A stretch of 64,000 nucleotides of DNA from JAEYKI01 sp036679405 (GTDB taxonomy: Bacteria > Bacillota > Clostridia > Christensenellales > Christensenellaceae), in the NCBI GenBank assembly GCA_036679405.1, contig JAVBVZ010000015.1:186001-250000 (forward strand). Direction: 5' to 3'. Made by a program: the position numbers and the translations under genes. Shown piece after piece: positions 50,018-58,927 of this stretch (position 1 is its first letter; every line of letters starts with the position of its first letter). The notes under the pieces were generated by a model. That model was not told the origin of the DNA. It did no database searches and saw only the letters and a list, made by a program, of their open reading frames with translations.

Positions 50018-51613
50018 TCACCCTCTTATAACAGAAAGTGTTTTTTTGATCTCTCTTTTTTCTTCATACATTTTCTGGTCGGCAGCGCTGATCACATCAT
50101 CCATATTTTCATCCGCCCGGACAGAGAAGGTTTCAATGCCATGGCTCACGCTGACCAGATACCGCCTGTCTTCTTCCCGGTTGATGCGCTCAAATTCTTC
50201 CGCTATCCTCTGCCATACGGATTCCGCTTCCTGCGCGCCCGATTGTTTAAGCACAATCAAAAATTCGTCGCCGCCCATGCGCACCACAAAATCCGTCTGG
50301 CGGATATGCCGTTTAACAACTTCCACCACGCCGGTAATGAGTTCGTCTCCCGCTTCGTGGCCGATCACATCGTTCACCTGCTTTAAGCCGTTTACATCCG
50401 CAAAACAAATGCTGAGCGCTTCTCCCGTCTCCCGTGCATATCTGTATTCCCTTTTTAAAAGTTCCATGCCTGCACGCCGGTTCAGTACGCCCGTCATCGT
50501 ATCGTATTCCGAAAAATATTTGGTCCTCTCAACCGCCGCTTTGCGGATCAGGATAAATATAGCCAAAAATACGGAAAGGCCCGCGATCAGTGCAAGGATT
50601 AAAATATTGTTTTGGATGGTATACAGGACCTCGTCCCAGTAAGAAGTAAAAAACAACTGCGCGTCATTGTTATCCGGATGGAGATAAGAGACAAGAATCC
50701 ACTCATCTTCTTCCAAAAAAGCATTGTAATGGGACTGTATCGCTTTGTAGACCGCGCCTTCCCCCAGAGGCGTGATCGTTTTGTACACAAAGATGCCTTC
50801 GTCCGCCCAGACGGTCCCGCTGTCAAGGTCCTTGATTACCCTCCAGGCTTCGGGGAATTCGGCGGCGAAGGTTACGTCCTCCCCGCCCGTAAACATGAAA
50901 TCCCATTCCTTTGCGGAATTTTCTTCATTATAAAACCAGTAGCCGTCCGGGTTCATCATATAAAGCTCTCCCACGGCGGTGCTGGCAAGCTCGTCCAGAT
51001 ACTGCAGCATATATTTTGCGCTGTAGTTTACAATAACAATGCCTTTGGCAGCGCCGTCCTCTCCGTATACCGGCGTCGCCATGCGGATCATGGGTTTATA
51101 CGGCAGTTCCACAACGCCTTTTTCCATATTGAGATCCAGTTTTGAAACATAGATCTCCCCCTCCGGAAGGACTATGGAATCCTCAAAATAATACCGGCCG
51201 CTCTTGTTTTGAAGCTCTTCCGCTTCGGTAGCAACCCCCATTCCGGCATCATAATTGATCCAGATGACTTCGTCGCCCTGCGCGTCAATAAACCGTATCT
51301 GGTCGTAAGTGCTCTCCCGACCCGCAAAATCGCTCCAGAGCGACTTTACCGTTTCATAACCGTCATCCGCACTGCCGTAGTCAATAAAAACATCCGTAAG
51401 GAACATCAGGTCGGACGCCATACGGTACATCTCACTGGAGACAACGTTCCGCACACTGGCCAGCGTATGCTCTTCCTGCTCAATCATCTGCTTCCGTTCG
51501 ACCTCGTTTGTGCTTTCGCGGACCGCCGTCCTGGTGAAAACAAAAACAGAGCTTAATATAACAAAAAGCAGCAAACTGTATAAAACAACTTTTTTCTTGT
51601 CCAGTTTATCCAT
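50018..51613 (-). CDS. Membrane diguanylate cyclase with extracellular Cache-type sensor
   Basis: The 531-residue protein has an N-terminal transmembrane helix (VVLYSLLLFVILSSVFVFT), a long extracellular dCache-like region (about 35-325; IRFIDAQGDEVIWINYD, GIVIVNYSAKYMLQYLDEL), a second helix (NILILALIAGLSVFLAIFILI) and a GGDEF domain (about 355-525). The active-site motif is GGDEF (RMGGDEFLIVLK near 449), so cyclic di-GMP synthesis is expected. It is divergent from a YtrA-type ABC operon and starts with ATG at 51613 after AGGGAT. An extended -10 (TGGTATAAT, hexamer 51667-51672) lies on the minus strand. Confidence 0.93.
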   Translation of the reverse strand: MDKLDKKKVVLYSLLLFVILSSVFVFTRTAVRESTNEVERKQMIEQEEHTLASVRNVVSSEMYRMASDLMFLTDVFIDYGSADDGYETVKSLWSDFAGRESTYDQIRFIDAQGDEVIWINYDAGMGVATEAEELQNKSGRYYFEDSIVLPEGEIYVSKLDLNMEKGVVELPYKPMIRMATPVYGEDGAAKGIVIVNYSAKYMLQYLDELASTAVGELYMMNPDGYWFYNEENSAKEWDFMFTGGEDVTFAAEFPEAWRVIKDLDSGTVWADEGIFVYKTITPLGEGAVYKAIQSHYNAFLEEDEWILVSYLHPDNNDAQLFFTSYWDEVLYTIQNNILILALIAGLSVFLAIFILIRKAAVERTKYFSEYDTMTGVLNRRAGMELLKREYRYARETGEALSICFADVNGLKQVNDVIGHEAGDELITGVVEVVKRHIRQTDFVVRMGGDEFLIVLKQSGAQEAESVWQRIAEEFERINREEDRRYLVSVSHGIETFSVRADENMDDVISAADQKMYEEKREIKKTLSVIRG

Positions 51614-51758
51614 TTTTTTATCCCTAATAGCAGATAGTTATGAAAGAATGCTTATAATTTATGTATATTATACCATAGGATCAGCCAATGCAAAAGCTTG
51701 TATTTTCCGCCGCTTCCCCTCTTTTGCCCCTCCTTTTCGGCGTGTTTGCCAAAAATAC

Positions 51759-51809
51759 TTGACAAGTGATTTTCAGGGTGATATATTGTGCATGTACGAT
51801 ATATACAAT
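51759..51809 (+). promoter_or_regulatory. Promoter and imperfect dyad of the ABC/GntR operon
   Basis: TTGACA (51759-51764) and TATATT (51782-51787) are 17 bp apart. ATTGTGCATGTAC...TACAAT (51785-51809) forms an imperfect dyad over the start region, a candidate site for the operon's own GntR/YtrA regulator. Confidence 0.6.
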
Positions 51810-51831
51810 TTTCCAAAGGAGGCTTTACACA

Positions 51832-52683
51832 ATGGAAATGCTTTCCGTACGCAGCCTGAATAAAACATATGAAAAATTCCGTCTTAAAGACGTATCTTTC
51901 TCACTGGACGAAGGCTATATAATGGGCTTCATAGGCCGAAACGGCGCGGGCAAAACCACTACCTTGAAAGCAATGCTCCATTTGATCCATCCGGAGAGCG
52001 GCGCCGTCACCATACTGGGACGCGATTACCAAACAAGCAGCCTTGCGCTGAAACAACAGATCGGCTTCATGTCCGGCGGCGTGGATTTTTACCCCAAACA
52101 AAAACTTTCGCTCATCACCCGCGTAGTTAAAAGGTTTTATGACGGGTGGGACGACGCGGCCTACCGCGGCTATCTTGAACGCTTCGGCCTGGACGAATCC
52201 AAAAAAGTAGAAGAACTTTCCCAGGGCATGAAGGTAAAATACGGCCTTGCCCTGGCTCTGTCCCACCAGGCCCGCCTGCTGATACTTGACGAACCTACCA
52301 GCGGCCTGGACCCCGTTTCGCGGGACGATCTTTTAGAGCTTTTTCAGCAGCTTATTGAAGACGGAGAAAAAAGCATCCTCTTCTCCACCCAGATCACCTC
52401 CGACCTTGATAAATGCGCGGATTACATCACCTATATCAAAGACGGCGAGATCATGGCCAGCACTTCAAAAGATGATTTTCTGGGCGCCTACAAAATCATC
52501 AAGGGTGCGCCGGGCCTCCTTACACCCGGGCTTTCCTCCCGCATGGTCGGCTGCAAAAAAAATGCTTACGGTTTTTCCGGGCTTATCAAAATGCAGGATC
52601 TGCCGGAAGATCCTTCCCTTGATGTTTCTGCGCCCGATATTGAATCTATAATGATCTATTTTGAAAAGGGGTGTGCGCAATGA
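51832..52683 (+). CDS. ABC transporter ATP-binding protein (YtrB/BcrA-like)
   Basis: The ATG at 51832, nine bases after AAAGGAGG, gives 283 residues. Motifs: Walker A GRNGAGKTT, signature LSQGMKVK, Walker B LLILDEPTSGLDP; the H-loop His is replaced by Gln in FSTQITSD, as is common in YtrB-like proteins. The C-terminal extension is typical of exporter ATPases of the antibiotic-resistance and cell-envelope type. It heads an operon with a permease (ATGA overlap) and a YtrA-like GntR regulator. Confidence 0.92.
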   Translation: MEMLSVRSLNKTYEKFRLKDVSFSLDEGYIMGFIGRNGAGKTTTLKAMLHLIHPESGAVTILGRDYQTSSLALKQQIGFMSGGVDFYPKQKLSLITRVVKRFYDGWDDAAYRGYLERFGLDESKKVEELSQGMKVKYGLALALSHQARLLILDEPTSGLDPVSRDDLLELFQQLIEDGEKSILFSTQITSDLDKCADYITYIKDGEIMASTSKDDFLGAYKIIKGAPGLLTPGLSSRMVGCKKNAYGFSGLIKMQDLPEDPSLDVSAPDIESIMIYFEKGCAQ

Positions 52684-53327
52684 AAAATCTGCTTTATAAG
52701 GAGTTCCGCCTGGATTTCCATCCCGCTTTTTTTGCTTTTTTGCTGTTCGGCGCGCTTTTGCTCATTCCGAGCTGGCCTTACTTTATTGCCTTTGGATATA
52801 TCTTCATTGTTTTCAATAATATCTTTGTCCTAGGGCGTGCCAACCGGGACGTGCTGTTCACGGCCTCCCTGCCCGTTCGAAAAAAAGACGTTGTGCGCGC
52901 CAGGGTGCATGCCCTTGCCATATTCGAACTGCTGCAGATTGCCGTTGCCGTTCCGTTTGCCGTCATGAACAATGCCTTCTACCCGGAGGGCAATATGGCC
53001 GGGACAAACACAAACTTCGCCTTTTTTGGTTTCGTGCTCGTCATGTACGGCCTTTTTAACCTGGTTTTTCTGCCCGGCTTTTACAAAACGGCCTACAAGG
53101 TGGGCGTCCCCATGATTTTGGGCATACTGGTTGCATCGGTTTACGCCATTGCCGTTACGGCGGCGGTCCTGGGCGTCCCTGCGCTGAATGCGGCTGTAAA
53201 CGGCCTGGGCACAGAAAACATTGCGCTCCAGCTTCCCGTACTGGCCGCCGGCGCGCTGCTGTTTGTTTTGTTTACGCTTCTCTCCCTCCGCCTGTCTGCG
53301 GCTCGCTTTGAGAAGACAGACCTGTGA
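52680..53327 (+). CDS. ABC-2-type permease, YtrC-like
   Basis: The 215-residue protein has six hydrophobic stretches (FFAFLLFGALLLIPSWPYFIAFGYIFIV, LQIAVAVPFAVM, FFGFVLVMYGLFNLVFL, VPMILGILVASVYAIAVTAAVLGV, LPVLAAGALLFVLFTLLSL). The ATG at 52680 overlaps the stop of the ATPase gene. The N-terminus KNLLYKEFRLDFHP is typical of small ABC_2 permeases found with YtrB-like ATPases. Substrate unknown. Confidence 0.88.
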   Translation: MKNLLYKEFRLDFHPAFFAFLLFGALLLIPSWPYFIAFGYIFIVFNNIFVLGRANRDVLFTASLPVRKKDVVRARVHALAIFELLQIAVAVPFAVMNNAFYPEGNMAGTNTNFAFFGFVLVMYGLFNLVFLPGFYKTAYKVGVPMILGILVASVYAIAVTAAVLGVPALNAAVNGLGTENIALQLPVLAAGALLFVLFTLLSLRLSAARFEKTDL

Positions 53328-53334
53328 GGCGCCT

Positions 53335-53703
53335 ATGAATATCGTTATTTCTTCAAGCTCGGGAAAACCCATCTATCAGCAGCTTTTTGACCAGATCAGC
53401 GCACAGATCATCAAGGGCGAACTTAAACAGGGCTTTTGCCTGCCGCCCATCCGGACGGTTGCCAAAGAACTGCGCATCAGCGTAATCACTGTAAAAAAAG
53501 CCTGGGAAGAGCTTGAACGCCAGGGATTTATCAACACCATGGTGGGCAGGGGGTGCTTTGTTTCCGACCTCCTGCCCGGCGACCTTGCCGGCAAGCAAAC
53601 CGAACTGGCGGTGGAAAAATTAAAAAAAGATATTGCATACTATAAATCCCTTGGCCTTTCCCTTGCGGATTTTTTGTCTCTTGCCAAAAAACATTGGGAC
53701 TGA
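53335..53703 (+). CDS. GntR-family regulator, YtrA subfamily
   Basis: The 122-residue protein is only a winged helix (ISSSSGKPIYQQLFDQISAQIIKGELKQGFCLPPIRTVAKELRISVITVKKAWEELERQGFI) plus a short dimerisation helix, the YtrA layout. It starts at the ATG at 53335, seven bases after the permease stop. It probably represses its own operon and is relieved by cell-envelope stress or antibiotics, as known for YtrA in Bacillus. Confidence 0.93.
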   Translation: MNIVISSSSGKPIYQQLFDQISAQIIKGELKQGFCLPPIRTVAKELRISVITVKKAWEELERQGFINTMVGRGCFVSDLLPGDLAGKQTELAVEKLKKDIAYYKSLGLSLADFLSLAKKHWD

Positions 53704-53789
53704 TTTTATCTCATTCATTTTAAGAGCGCATTCCTTGTATATCCTAAGTAATAAAATCCCTTTATATATTATATTTTACAAATTCCAAA

Positions 53790-53843
53790 TTGCGTGTTTA
53801 TTCCATTCATGCTACAATTTATATGTTATCATATATAAATTGT
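53790..53843 (+). promoter_or_regulatory. Promoter and 11-bp inverted repeat of the repeat-lipoprotein gene
   Basis: TTGCGT (53790-53795) and an extended -10 TGCTACAAT (hexamer 53813-53818) are 17 bp apart. ACAATTTATAT (53814-53824) and ATATAAATTGT (53833-53843) form a perfect 11-bp dyad covering the -10 and start site. Confidence 0.7.
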
Positions 53844-53861
53844 AAAATTTAGGAGAGAATT

Positions 53862-54782
53862 ATGAAGAACATTAAGATTGCCATTGTTTTTTTTGTATGT
53901 TTTGCACTATTATTTACGGCTGTGGCTTGCAGTTCCGCTGACAAAGAGGTTGAAATCATTACCTCTTCCCCAAGTGAATCACCCGACCAGACAACTTCAT
54001 CGCCCAGCGTTGAAATTTCACAGGCTGCTGAAACGCAAAGCCCGCAGGAAGAGTTTGCCGAACAAATTTTATATGAAGACGACAGCATAAAAATTGTATT
54101 TACCGGCATGGAAGAAAGCATGTTCGGGAAAGATATCAACGTATACATCGAAAACAACTCAGAAGAAAACATTACCGTGCAGGTACGGGATTGCTCGGTA
54201 AACGGTTTCATGATGGACCCTATTTTTTCAAGTGATGTTGCAGCCGGCAAAAAAGCCAACGATTCAATGACTCTTATGAGCAGCAACCTTGAAAGCAACA
54301 ATATAACCGATATATCCACCGTAGAATTATCTTTTCATGTTTTTGATACGGAAACACTGGACACAATTTTTGAAACCGACCCGGTTATCATCAATTTCGG
54401 TGGGACAGGCGGCGACGAATCTCCCTCTCCGTCTGCAACCGGAGAACTTCTATATGAAGGAAATGGAATTACCATAATGTATCAATCTGTCTCGGAAGGC
54501 CTTTTCGGACCGGAAATCAACGTTTCTATCTCAAACGATTCGGAAGAAAATGTCACCATACAGGTACGGGATTGTTCGGTAAACGGTTTCATGATGGATC
54601 CCATTTTTTCGAGCGACATCGTGGCCGGCAAAAAGGCCAACGACACGATCACTTTTATGAGCGATGATTTTGAGGAAAACGGAATTACGTCTATCGAGAC
54701 CATAGAATTATCTTTTAAAATTTTTGTTACCGACACATTTGATAACATCGTATCGACGGACCCCATCACTATCAACCTGTAA
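53862..54782 (+). CDS. Lipoprotein with two tandem homologous domains
   Basis: The 306-residue protein has a lipoprotein signal with the box TAVAC (Cys about 24), a Ser/Pro/Glu-rich linker, and two ~105-residue copies of one domain (about 70-170 and 200-306). Both carry the same core VQVRDCSVNGFMMDPIFSSD followed by GKKAND. The nucleotide sequences of the copies are also very alike, so the duplication is recent. Function unknown; Clostridia have many one- and two-domain relatives. The ATG follows AGGAG and an inverted repeat covers the promoter. Confidence 0.85.
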   Translation: MKNIKIAIVFFVCFALLFTAVACSSADKEVEIITSSPSESPDQTTSSPSVEISQAAETQSPQEEFAEQILYEDDSIKIVFTGMEESMFGKDINVYIENNSEENITVQVRDCSVNGFMMDPIFSSDVAAGKKANDSMTLMSSNLESNNITDISTVELSFHVFDTETLDTIFETDPVIINFGGTGGDESPSPSATGELLYEGNGITIMYQSVSEGLFGPEINVSISNDSEENVTIQVRDCSVNGFMMDPIFSSDIVAGKKANDTITFMSDDFEENGITSIETIELSFKIFVTDTFDNIVSTDPITINL

Positions 54783-54797
54783 AAACCCTTTTAAAAC

Positions 54798-54836
54798 AAG
54801 GACGTCGGGCACCATGCCCGCCGTCCTTATTTAATT
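54798..54836 (+). terminator. Terminator after the repeat lipoprotein
   Basis: AAGGACG-T-CGGGC and GCCCG-C-CGTCCTT pair around ACCAT with one T-C mismatch, followed by ATTTAATTT. Confidence 0.78.
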
Positions 54837-54908
54837 TCAGGATTGATTTCCGGCGGCCAAAAAGCTATACTGGTAAAACAAAACCCAAACATGAAAAGGA
54901 TCGTACTC

Positions 54909-55862
54909 ATGCAAAAAAACACCAAACCATTTTTAACCACAACCGCTGCCGTTTATATACTGGCCATCATAAGCTGCATGCTCTGGGGAAGCGCGTTCCC
55001 CTCCATTAAAACAGGATATGCGCTTTTGGGCATCGCCTCTGCGGATACCGCCTCGCAAATCCTTTTTGCAGGCGTGCGGTTCACGCTTTCGGGCGCGCTA
55101 ACCATCCTTATTTTCAGCATAGCGGGCAAGCGCTTTTTGCTGCCCAAAAAAAGCGACTTGGGCAAAGTATTAAAACTCGGTTCGGTGCAAACGGTCATGC
55201 AATATCTGTTTTTTTATGTGGGCCTTGCCACCGCCACCGCTGCCAAATCATCCATTATCAGCGGCACGGGACCTTTTTTTGCCATTATCCTCGCGTCCTT
55301 TCTGTTCCGGCAGGAACGTTTTACCAAAGCCAAACTGCTCGGCTCCCTTCTCGGTTTTGCGGGCATCGTGATCATCAATCTGGACCTTTTAAATTTCACA
55401 CCCAGTTTTTCTTTTGCGGGAGAGGGCTTTATTCTGCTCTCCACTGTTGCTTACGCGCTTTCCGCTTCCATGATCCGGCTTTATTCCAAAGATGCGGACC
55501 CCGTGGTTTTAAGCGGCTATCAATTTTTGCTGGGCGGCGTCATTCTTGTGGCTACCGGGCTTTTTGCGGGCGGTTCTCTTCATTTTTCCGGTGCGGGCGC
55601 CGTGCTCATCCTTGTATATCTGGCCCTTATTTCAGCCGTTGCCTATACGCTTTGGGCACTGCTCCTAAAGCATAATCCCGTTTCCCGGGTAGCGGTTTTC
55701 GGTTTTATGATCCCGGTATTCGGCGTGCTTTTTTCAACCCTGTTTTTGCATGAAGACAGCCAGGCGACCGCTCTGCAAACCGTGGTTTCCCTTGCGCTGG
55801 TCTCCGCGGGTATTATTGTCATCAATAAATTTCAAAACAAAAAAAGCCTTCCCACCGGCTGA
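54909..55862 (+). CDS. EamA/DMT-family transporter
   Basis: The ATG at 54909 (eight bases after AAAAGGA) gives 317 residues. Ten hydrophobic segments fall into two EamA repeats; the first starts YILAIISCMLWGSAFPSIK and the second AGEGFILLSTVAYALSASMIRLYS. Conserved SAVAYTLWALLLKHNPVSRVAVFGFMIPVFGVLFS is typical of the RhaT/YdcZ-like drug/metabolite group. Exported or imported substrate unknown. It precedes the AraC gene by 75 bases. Confidence 0.92.
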   Translation: MQKNTKPFLTTTAAVYILAIISCMLWGSAFPSIKTGYALLGIASADTASQILFAGVRFTLSGALTILIFSIAGKRFLLPKKSDLGKVLKLGSVQTVMQYLFFYVGLATATAAKSSIISGTGPFFAIILASFLFRQERFTKAKLLGSLLGFAGIVIINLDLLNFTPSFSFAGEGFILLSTVAYALSASMIRLYSKDADPVVLSGYQFLLGGVILVATGLFAGGSLHFSGAGAVLILVYLALISAVAYTLWALLLKHNPVSRVAVFGFMIPVFGVLFSTLFLHEDSQATALQTVVSLALVSAGIIVINKFQNKKSLPTG

Positions 55863-55937
55863 TTTTCCATGCGGCGGCATATGCCCTTCCGCATTTTTTC
55901 TGCCGGGAAAAAGATCCCCGGAAAGGAGGCCCGTATT

Positions 55938-56981
55938 TTGAAATTAGAATTAAATGAAAACGAACGCCTTTGCAAGTACTTTTATGAAAAAGGTTTCGAC
56001 CTCTCGTCGCTGCTTTCCACCAAAGGCGATCAAACGGTTTTCGGCGTAGATGTTGAAGGCTTCCAGCAGGATATCATGACCTCTTTTGCCAAAACCATCC
56101 ACACGTTCAACGAAGATTTTCTGATTCCCAAAGATGTGGACATCCATGTCCTCCGCCACCCGCGGTACATGCCGGTCAAAGACCACAGCCATGATTTCAT
56201 AGAATTTGTCTATATTTATCAGGGCGACTGTATCCAGCATATAAGCGGGCGGGAAGTGGAAGCCCAGGAAGGCGATCTCTTTTTGCTGGCGCCGGGCGTG
56301 TACCACCATATCAGTACTTTTGACGACGACAGCATCGTCATCTATATCATGATCCGCAAATCTACTTTCCAAAGCGCCTTTATGTCCCTTTTAAAGCAGT
56401 CGGACCTTCTGTCCGCTTTTTTCGCGCATGTGATCTACGGCGGAAATACTTACCCCTACCTTCTTTTCATCACCCAAAACGATCCGGTTTTAAAAGACTG
56501 GATCTTCTCCATGTATAAGGAAGCTTCCGGCCGGGACGATTATTCCGACCGCATGCTGAACACCCAGTTTGAATGGATGTGCCTGTATCTCCTCCGAAAC
56601 CATATCGGCAAAATGGATCTGTACGGCCACGGTTCCCGCGCGATACGCATAATGGAACTTCTAGGCTATATAAACGAACACTTTTGCACCATCACCCTTT
56701 CGGACCTTGCCGCGCATTTCGGCTACAGCACCGGCCACCTTTGCCGGCTTATAAAAAAGGCGACCGGAATGAATTTTTCCGAACTCACCCGCCGCATCCG
56801 CCTTGAAAAAGCCTGCGAACTTTTGTCCAACAGTACTATTTCCATCAGCCTGATTGCAGAGGGCATCGGTTTTTGCGACTCCAGCAATTTTTATAAAGCG
56901 TTCAAAAAACAGTACGGCCTTCCGCCCGCACAATACCGCAAATCAAAAACCCGGACATCCCCATCCCCATCCTCCTCTTGA
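55938..56981 (+). CDS. AraC-family regulator with N-terminal cupin
   Basis: The start is a TTG at 55938, eight bases after AAAGGAGG, giving 347 residues. The N-terminal half has a cupin-type sensing domain (KDHSHDFIEFVYIYQGDCIQHISG, EGDLFLLAPGVYHHI) and the C-terminal ~100 residues two AraC helix-turn-helix motifs (ITLSDLAAHFGYSTGHLCRLIKKATGMNFSELTRRIRL, ISLIAEGIGFCDSSNFYKAFKKQYGLPPAQYRK). It is followed by a URO-D-type gene and probably controls it. Confidence 0.92.
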   Translation: MKLELNENERLCKYFYEKGFDLSSLLSTKGDQTVFGVDVEGFQQDIMTSFAKTIHTFNEDFLIPKDVDIHVLRHPRYMPVKDHSHDFIEFVYIYQGDCIQHISGREVEAQEGDLFLLAPGVYHHISTFDDDSIVIYIMIRKSTFQSAFMSLLKQSDLLSAFFAHVIYGGNTYPYLLFITQNDPVLKDWIFSMYKEASGRDDYSDRMLNTQFEWMCLYLLRNHIGKMDLYGHGSRAIRIMELLGYINEHFCTITLSDLAAHFGYSTGHLCRLIKKATGMNFSELTRRIRLEKACELLSNSTISISLIAEGIGFCDSSNFYKAFKKQYGLPPAQYRKSKTRTSPSPSSS

Positions 56982-57066
56982 CCTATAAATATCAAAAAAA
57001 GCCAAAAATCAAGATAATTTCCGCCCTTTTTTTAACGTTCATTTTTGTCTATCATAATAATAGTTC

Positions 57067-57087
57067 GCATAGTTTTACTGCATAGTT
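57067..57087 (+). promoter_or_regulatory. Direct repeat upstream of the URO-D-type gene
   Basis: GCATAGTT occurs at 57067-57074 and 57080-57087, 13 bp apart. Direct half-sites are typical of AraC proteins, and an AraC gene lies just upstream, so this may be its binding site. Confidence 0.4.
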
Positions 57088-57164
57088 AAAGAAAATATCC
57101 GGCACGCGTCCACCGCCGTGTCCGGCTGTTTTCTTGCGCATTATTTGCCAAAAGGAGATAAACA

Positions 57165-58406
57165 ATGAATACGATCCAAAAAGAATACAACGCGCGTTTC
57201 GGGCGGATTATGGATGCCGTCGCCCTGCGTGAACCGGACCGCGTGCCTCTGGGACTCAGCGTACAGGCCTTCCCGTATTACTGGGCAGGTACCACCATTG
57301 CGGACGCCATGGCGAATTTCCGCGTTGCCGGGCAGGCGTTGGACAAATATTACGCCCATTTTAAACCGGACATAGGATTCGATCCCAGCCTCATGTATTA
57401 CAGCAAATACATGAAAACAACGGGGATCTCCTGGTTTCAGTGGCCGGGAGAACACTTTGAGGACAAAAACCAGTCCTACCAGTTCATAGAAGGCGAATAT
57501 ATGAAAGCGGACGAATACCCCGAGGCCATCCGCGACATGACCAAATTTATGATGAACAAATGGCTTCCCCGCTGCTTTTCCGAGCTGAAGGGGCTTTCCA
57601 AGATCGATTTTCGGGATTCCATGTGGTTCAACCACCTAAACACCTTTTTCCCGTTCAGCGATCCGGAAGTCAAACACGCTTTAAACGCGCTCATGAAAGC
57701 CGGGGATGAACTTCTGGAGTGGTTTACGTACCTTGGAGAATACGGAGAAAGAATGATCAAAGTACACGGTATCCCTTCCTACGCGGCCGGGTTTGCCTTT
57801 GCGCCTTTTGATATGATCGGCGATTCCATGAGAGGCACCGTGGAAATTTTGATGGACATGTACGACCGCCCGGAAGAATTGCTGGAACTCATTGACGTTG
57901 TCACCGATTTCGCAATAAAAGACACCATTGCGGGCTGCAGCGGTAAAGCGACCCCCTTTGTGATTTTCTGGCTGCACAAGGGCGTGGATGATTTTATGAG
58001 CGATGAGCAGTTTACCACTTTCTACTGGCCGTCCCTGCGCAAATACGCTACCGCGCTTATAAAGGCGGGGCTTACGCCTCTCCTGTTCTGCGAAGGTGCT
58101 TATAACAACCGTTTAAACCACCTGCGTGACCTGCCTTCCGGCAAGGCCATCTTTTCTTTTGAACACACGGATATGGCCCGGGCCAAGAAAATTCTGGGCG
58201 GCCACTCCTGCATCAAAGGCAACATACCCGCCTCGCTGCTGGCCTTCGGGACCCGCCAGGAGGTGGTGGACGAAACAAAGCGCCTGATCGACATCTGTGC
58301 ACCGGGCGGCGGTTACATCATGGATACGGGCACCTTGCTTGACAACGCCAAAACGGAAAACGTGGAAGCGCTTTTTGAGACCACTTTTTCATACGGCGCA
58401 AAGTGA
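57165..58406 (+). CDS. Uroporphyrinogen decarboxylase-fold protein (likely corrinoid/methyl transfer type)
   Basis: The 413-residue protein has the URO-D/MtbA superfamily TIM barrel: ALREPDRVPLGLSV at the start, YDRPEELLELIDVV, VIFWLHKGVDDFMSDEQFTTFYWPSL and FSFEHTDMARAKKILGGHSCIKGNIPASLLAFGTRQEV, the last region being the typical end of methyltransferase-type members. It is longer than HemE (about 350) and there are no haem genes nearby, so a corrinoid-dependent methyltransferase or demethylation role is more likely. The ATG follows AAAGGAG. Confidence 0.85.
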   Translation: MNTIQKEYNARFGRIMDAVALREPDRVPLGLSVQAFPYYWAGTTIADAMANFRVAGQALDKYYAHFKPDIGFDPSLMYYSKYMKTTGISWFQWPGEHFEDKNQSYQFIEGEYMKADEYPEAIRDMTKFMMNKWLPRCFSELKGLSKIDFRDSMWFNHLNTFFPFSDPEVKHALNALMKAGDELLEWFTYLGEYGERMIKVHGIPSYAAGFAFAPFDMIGDSMRGTVEILMDMYDRPEELLELIDVVTDFAIKDTIAGCSGKATPFVIFWLHKGVDDFMSDEQFTTFYWPSLRKYATALIKAGLTPLLFCEGAYNNRLNHLRDLPSGKAIFSFEHTDMARAKKILGGHSCIKGNIPASLLAFGTRQEVVDETKRLIDICAPGGGYIMDTGTLLDNAKTENVEALFETTFSYGAK

Positions 58407-58555
58407 TTTTAAAAGACGCCGCGCCATGAAATACATCCAATTTAAAGCATCTTAAAACTTCTGTTAAACATTCTGTTTTTTGATATAATAGAATTGAAAA
58501 TCTAAATGCGCCTTTTTTCAATCAAGCAGGCCGCCGCGCATGAATGGAGGTATGT

Positions 58556-58861
58556 ATGCTGTATTGCCCAAATTGTATGGAACTCACTTCAGATACCAAA
58601 AAATGTTCTTTGTGCGGAAGCAAGCTCCGCGAAGCACGGGCAGATGATCCTGTATATTTAGTAACAAAAGACCATATATTCGCCGGATCGATCGAAGAAA
58701 TACTTGCTAAAAACAATATACCATGCCTAAAAAAACCATTGTATGGCGCGGGGTTAGCCAACAGAACCGGTTATGCCGAAATCTACCGGATCTACGTTCC
58801 TTTCGGTTTATACGGCAAAGCAAAGGATCTTATATACAATTTTTTGGAAGAAGAAAAATGA
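58556..58861 (+). CDS. Small zinc-ribbon protein with DUF2007-like domain
   Basis: The ATG at 58556, five bases after TGGAGG, gives 101 residues. The N-terminal zinc ribbon (YCPNCMELTSDTKKCSLCGSKL) is followed by VYLVTKDHIFAGSIEEILAKNNIPCLKKP, resembling the DUF2007 'putative signal transducing' domain. Function unknown. It lies alone between the URO-D-type gene and the DUF3089 lipoprotein. Confidence 0.85.
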   Translation: MLYCPNCMELTSDTKKCSLCGSKLREARADDPVYLVTKDHIFAGSIEEILAKNNIPCLKKPLYGAGLANRTGYAEIYRIYVPFGLYGKAKDLIYNFLEEEK

Positions 58862-58927
58862 CCGGCACGGTATAAAAGCTGTACCGGCCCTTAAAAAACC
58901 CGTCTTCGTGCAAACCGGAATCCCCGC

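Noticed and set aside
58862..58900. Terminator after the zinc-ribbon gene
   Set aside because: A CCGG...CCGG hairpin with mismatches is present but no T-run follows on the plus strand.
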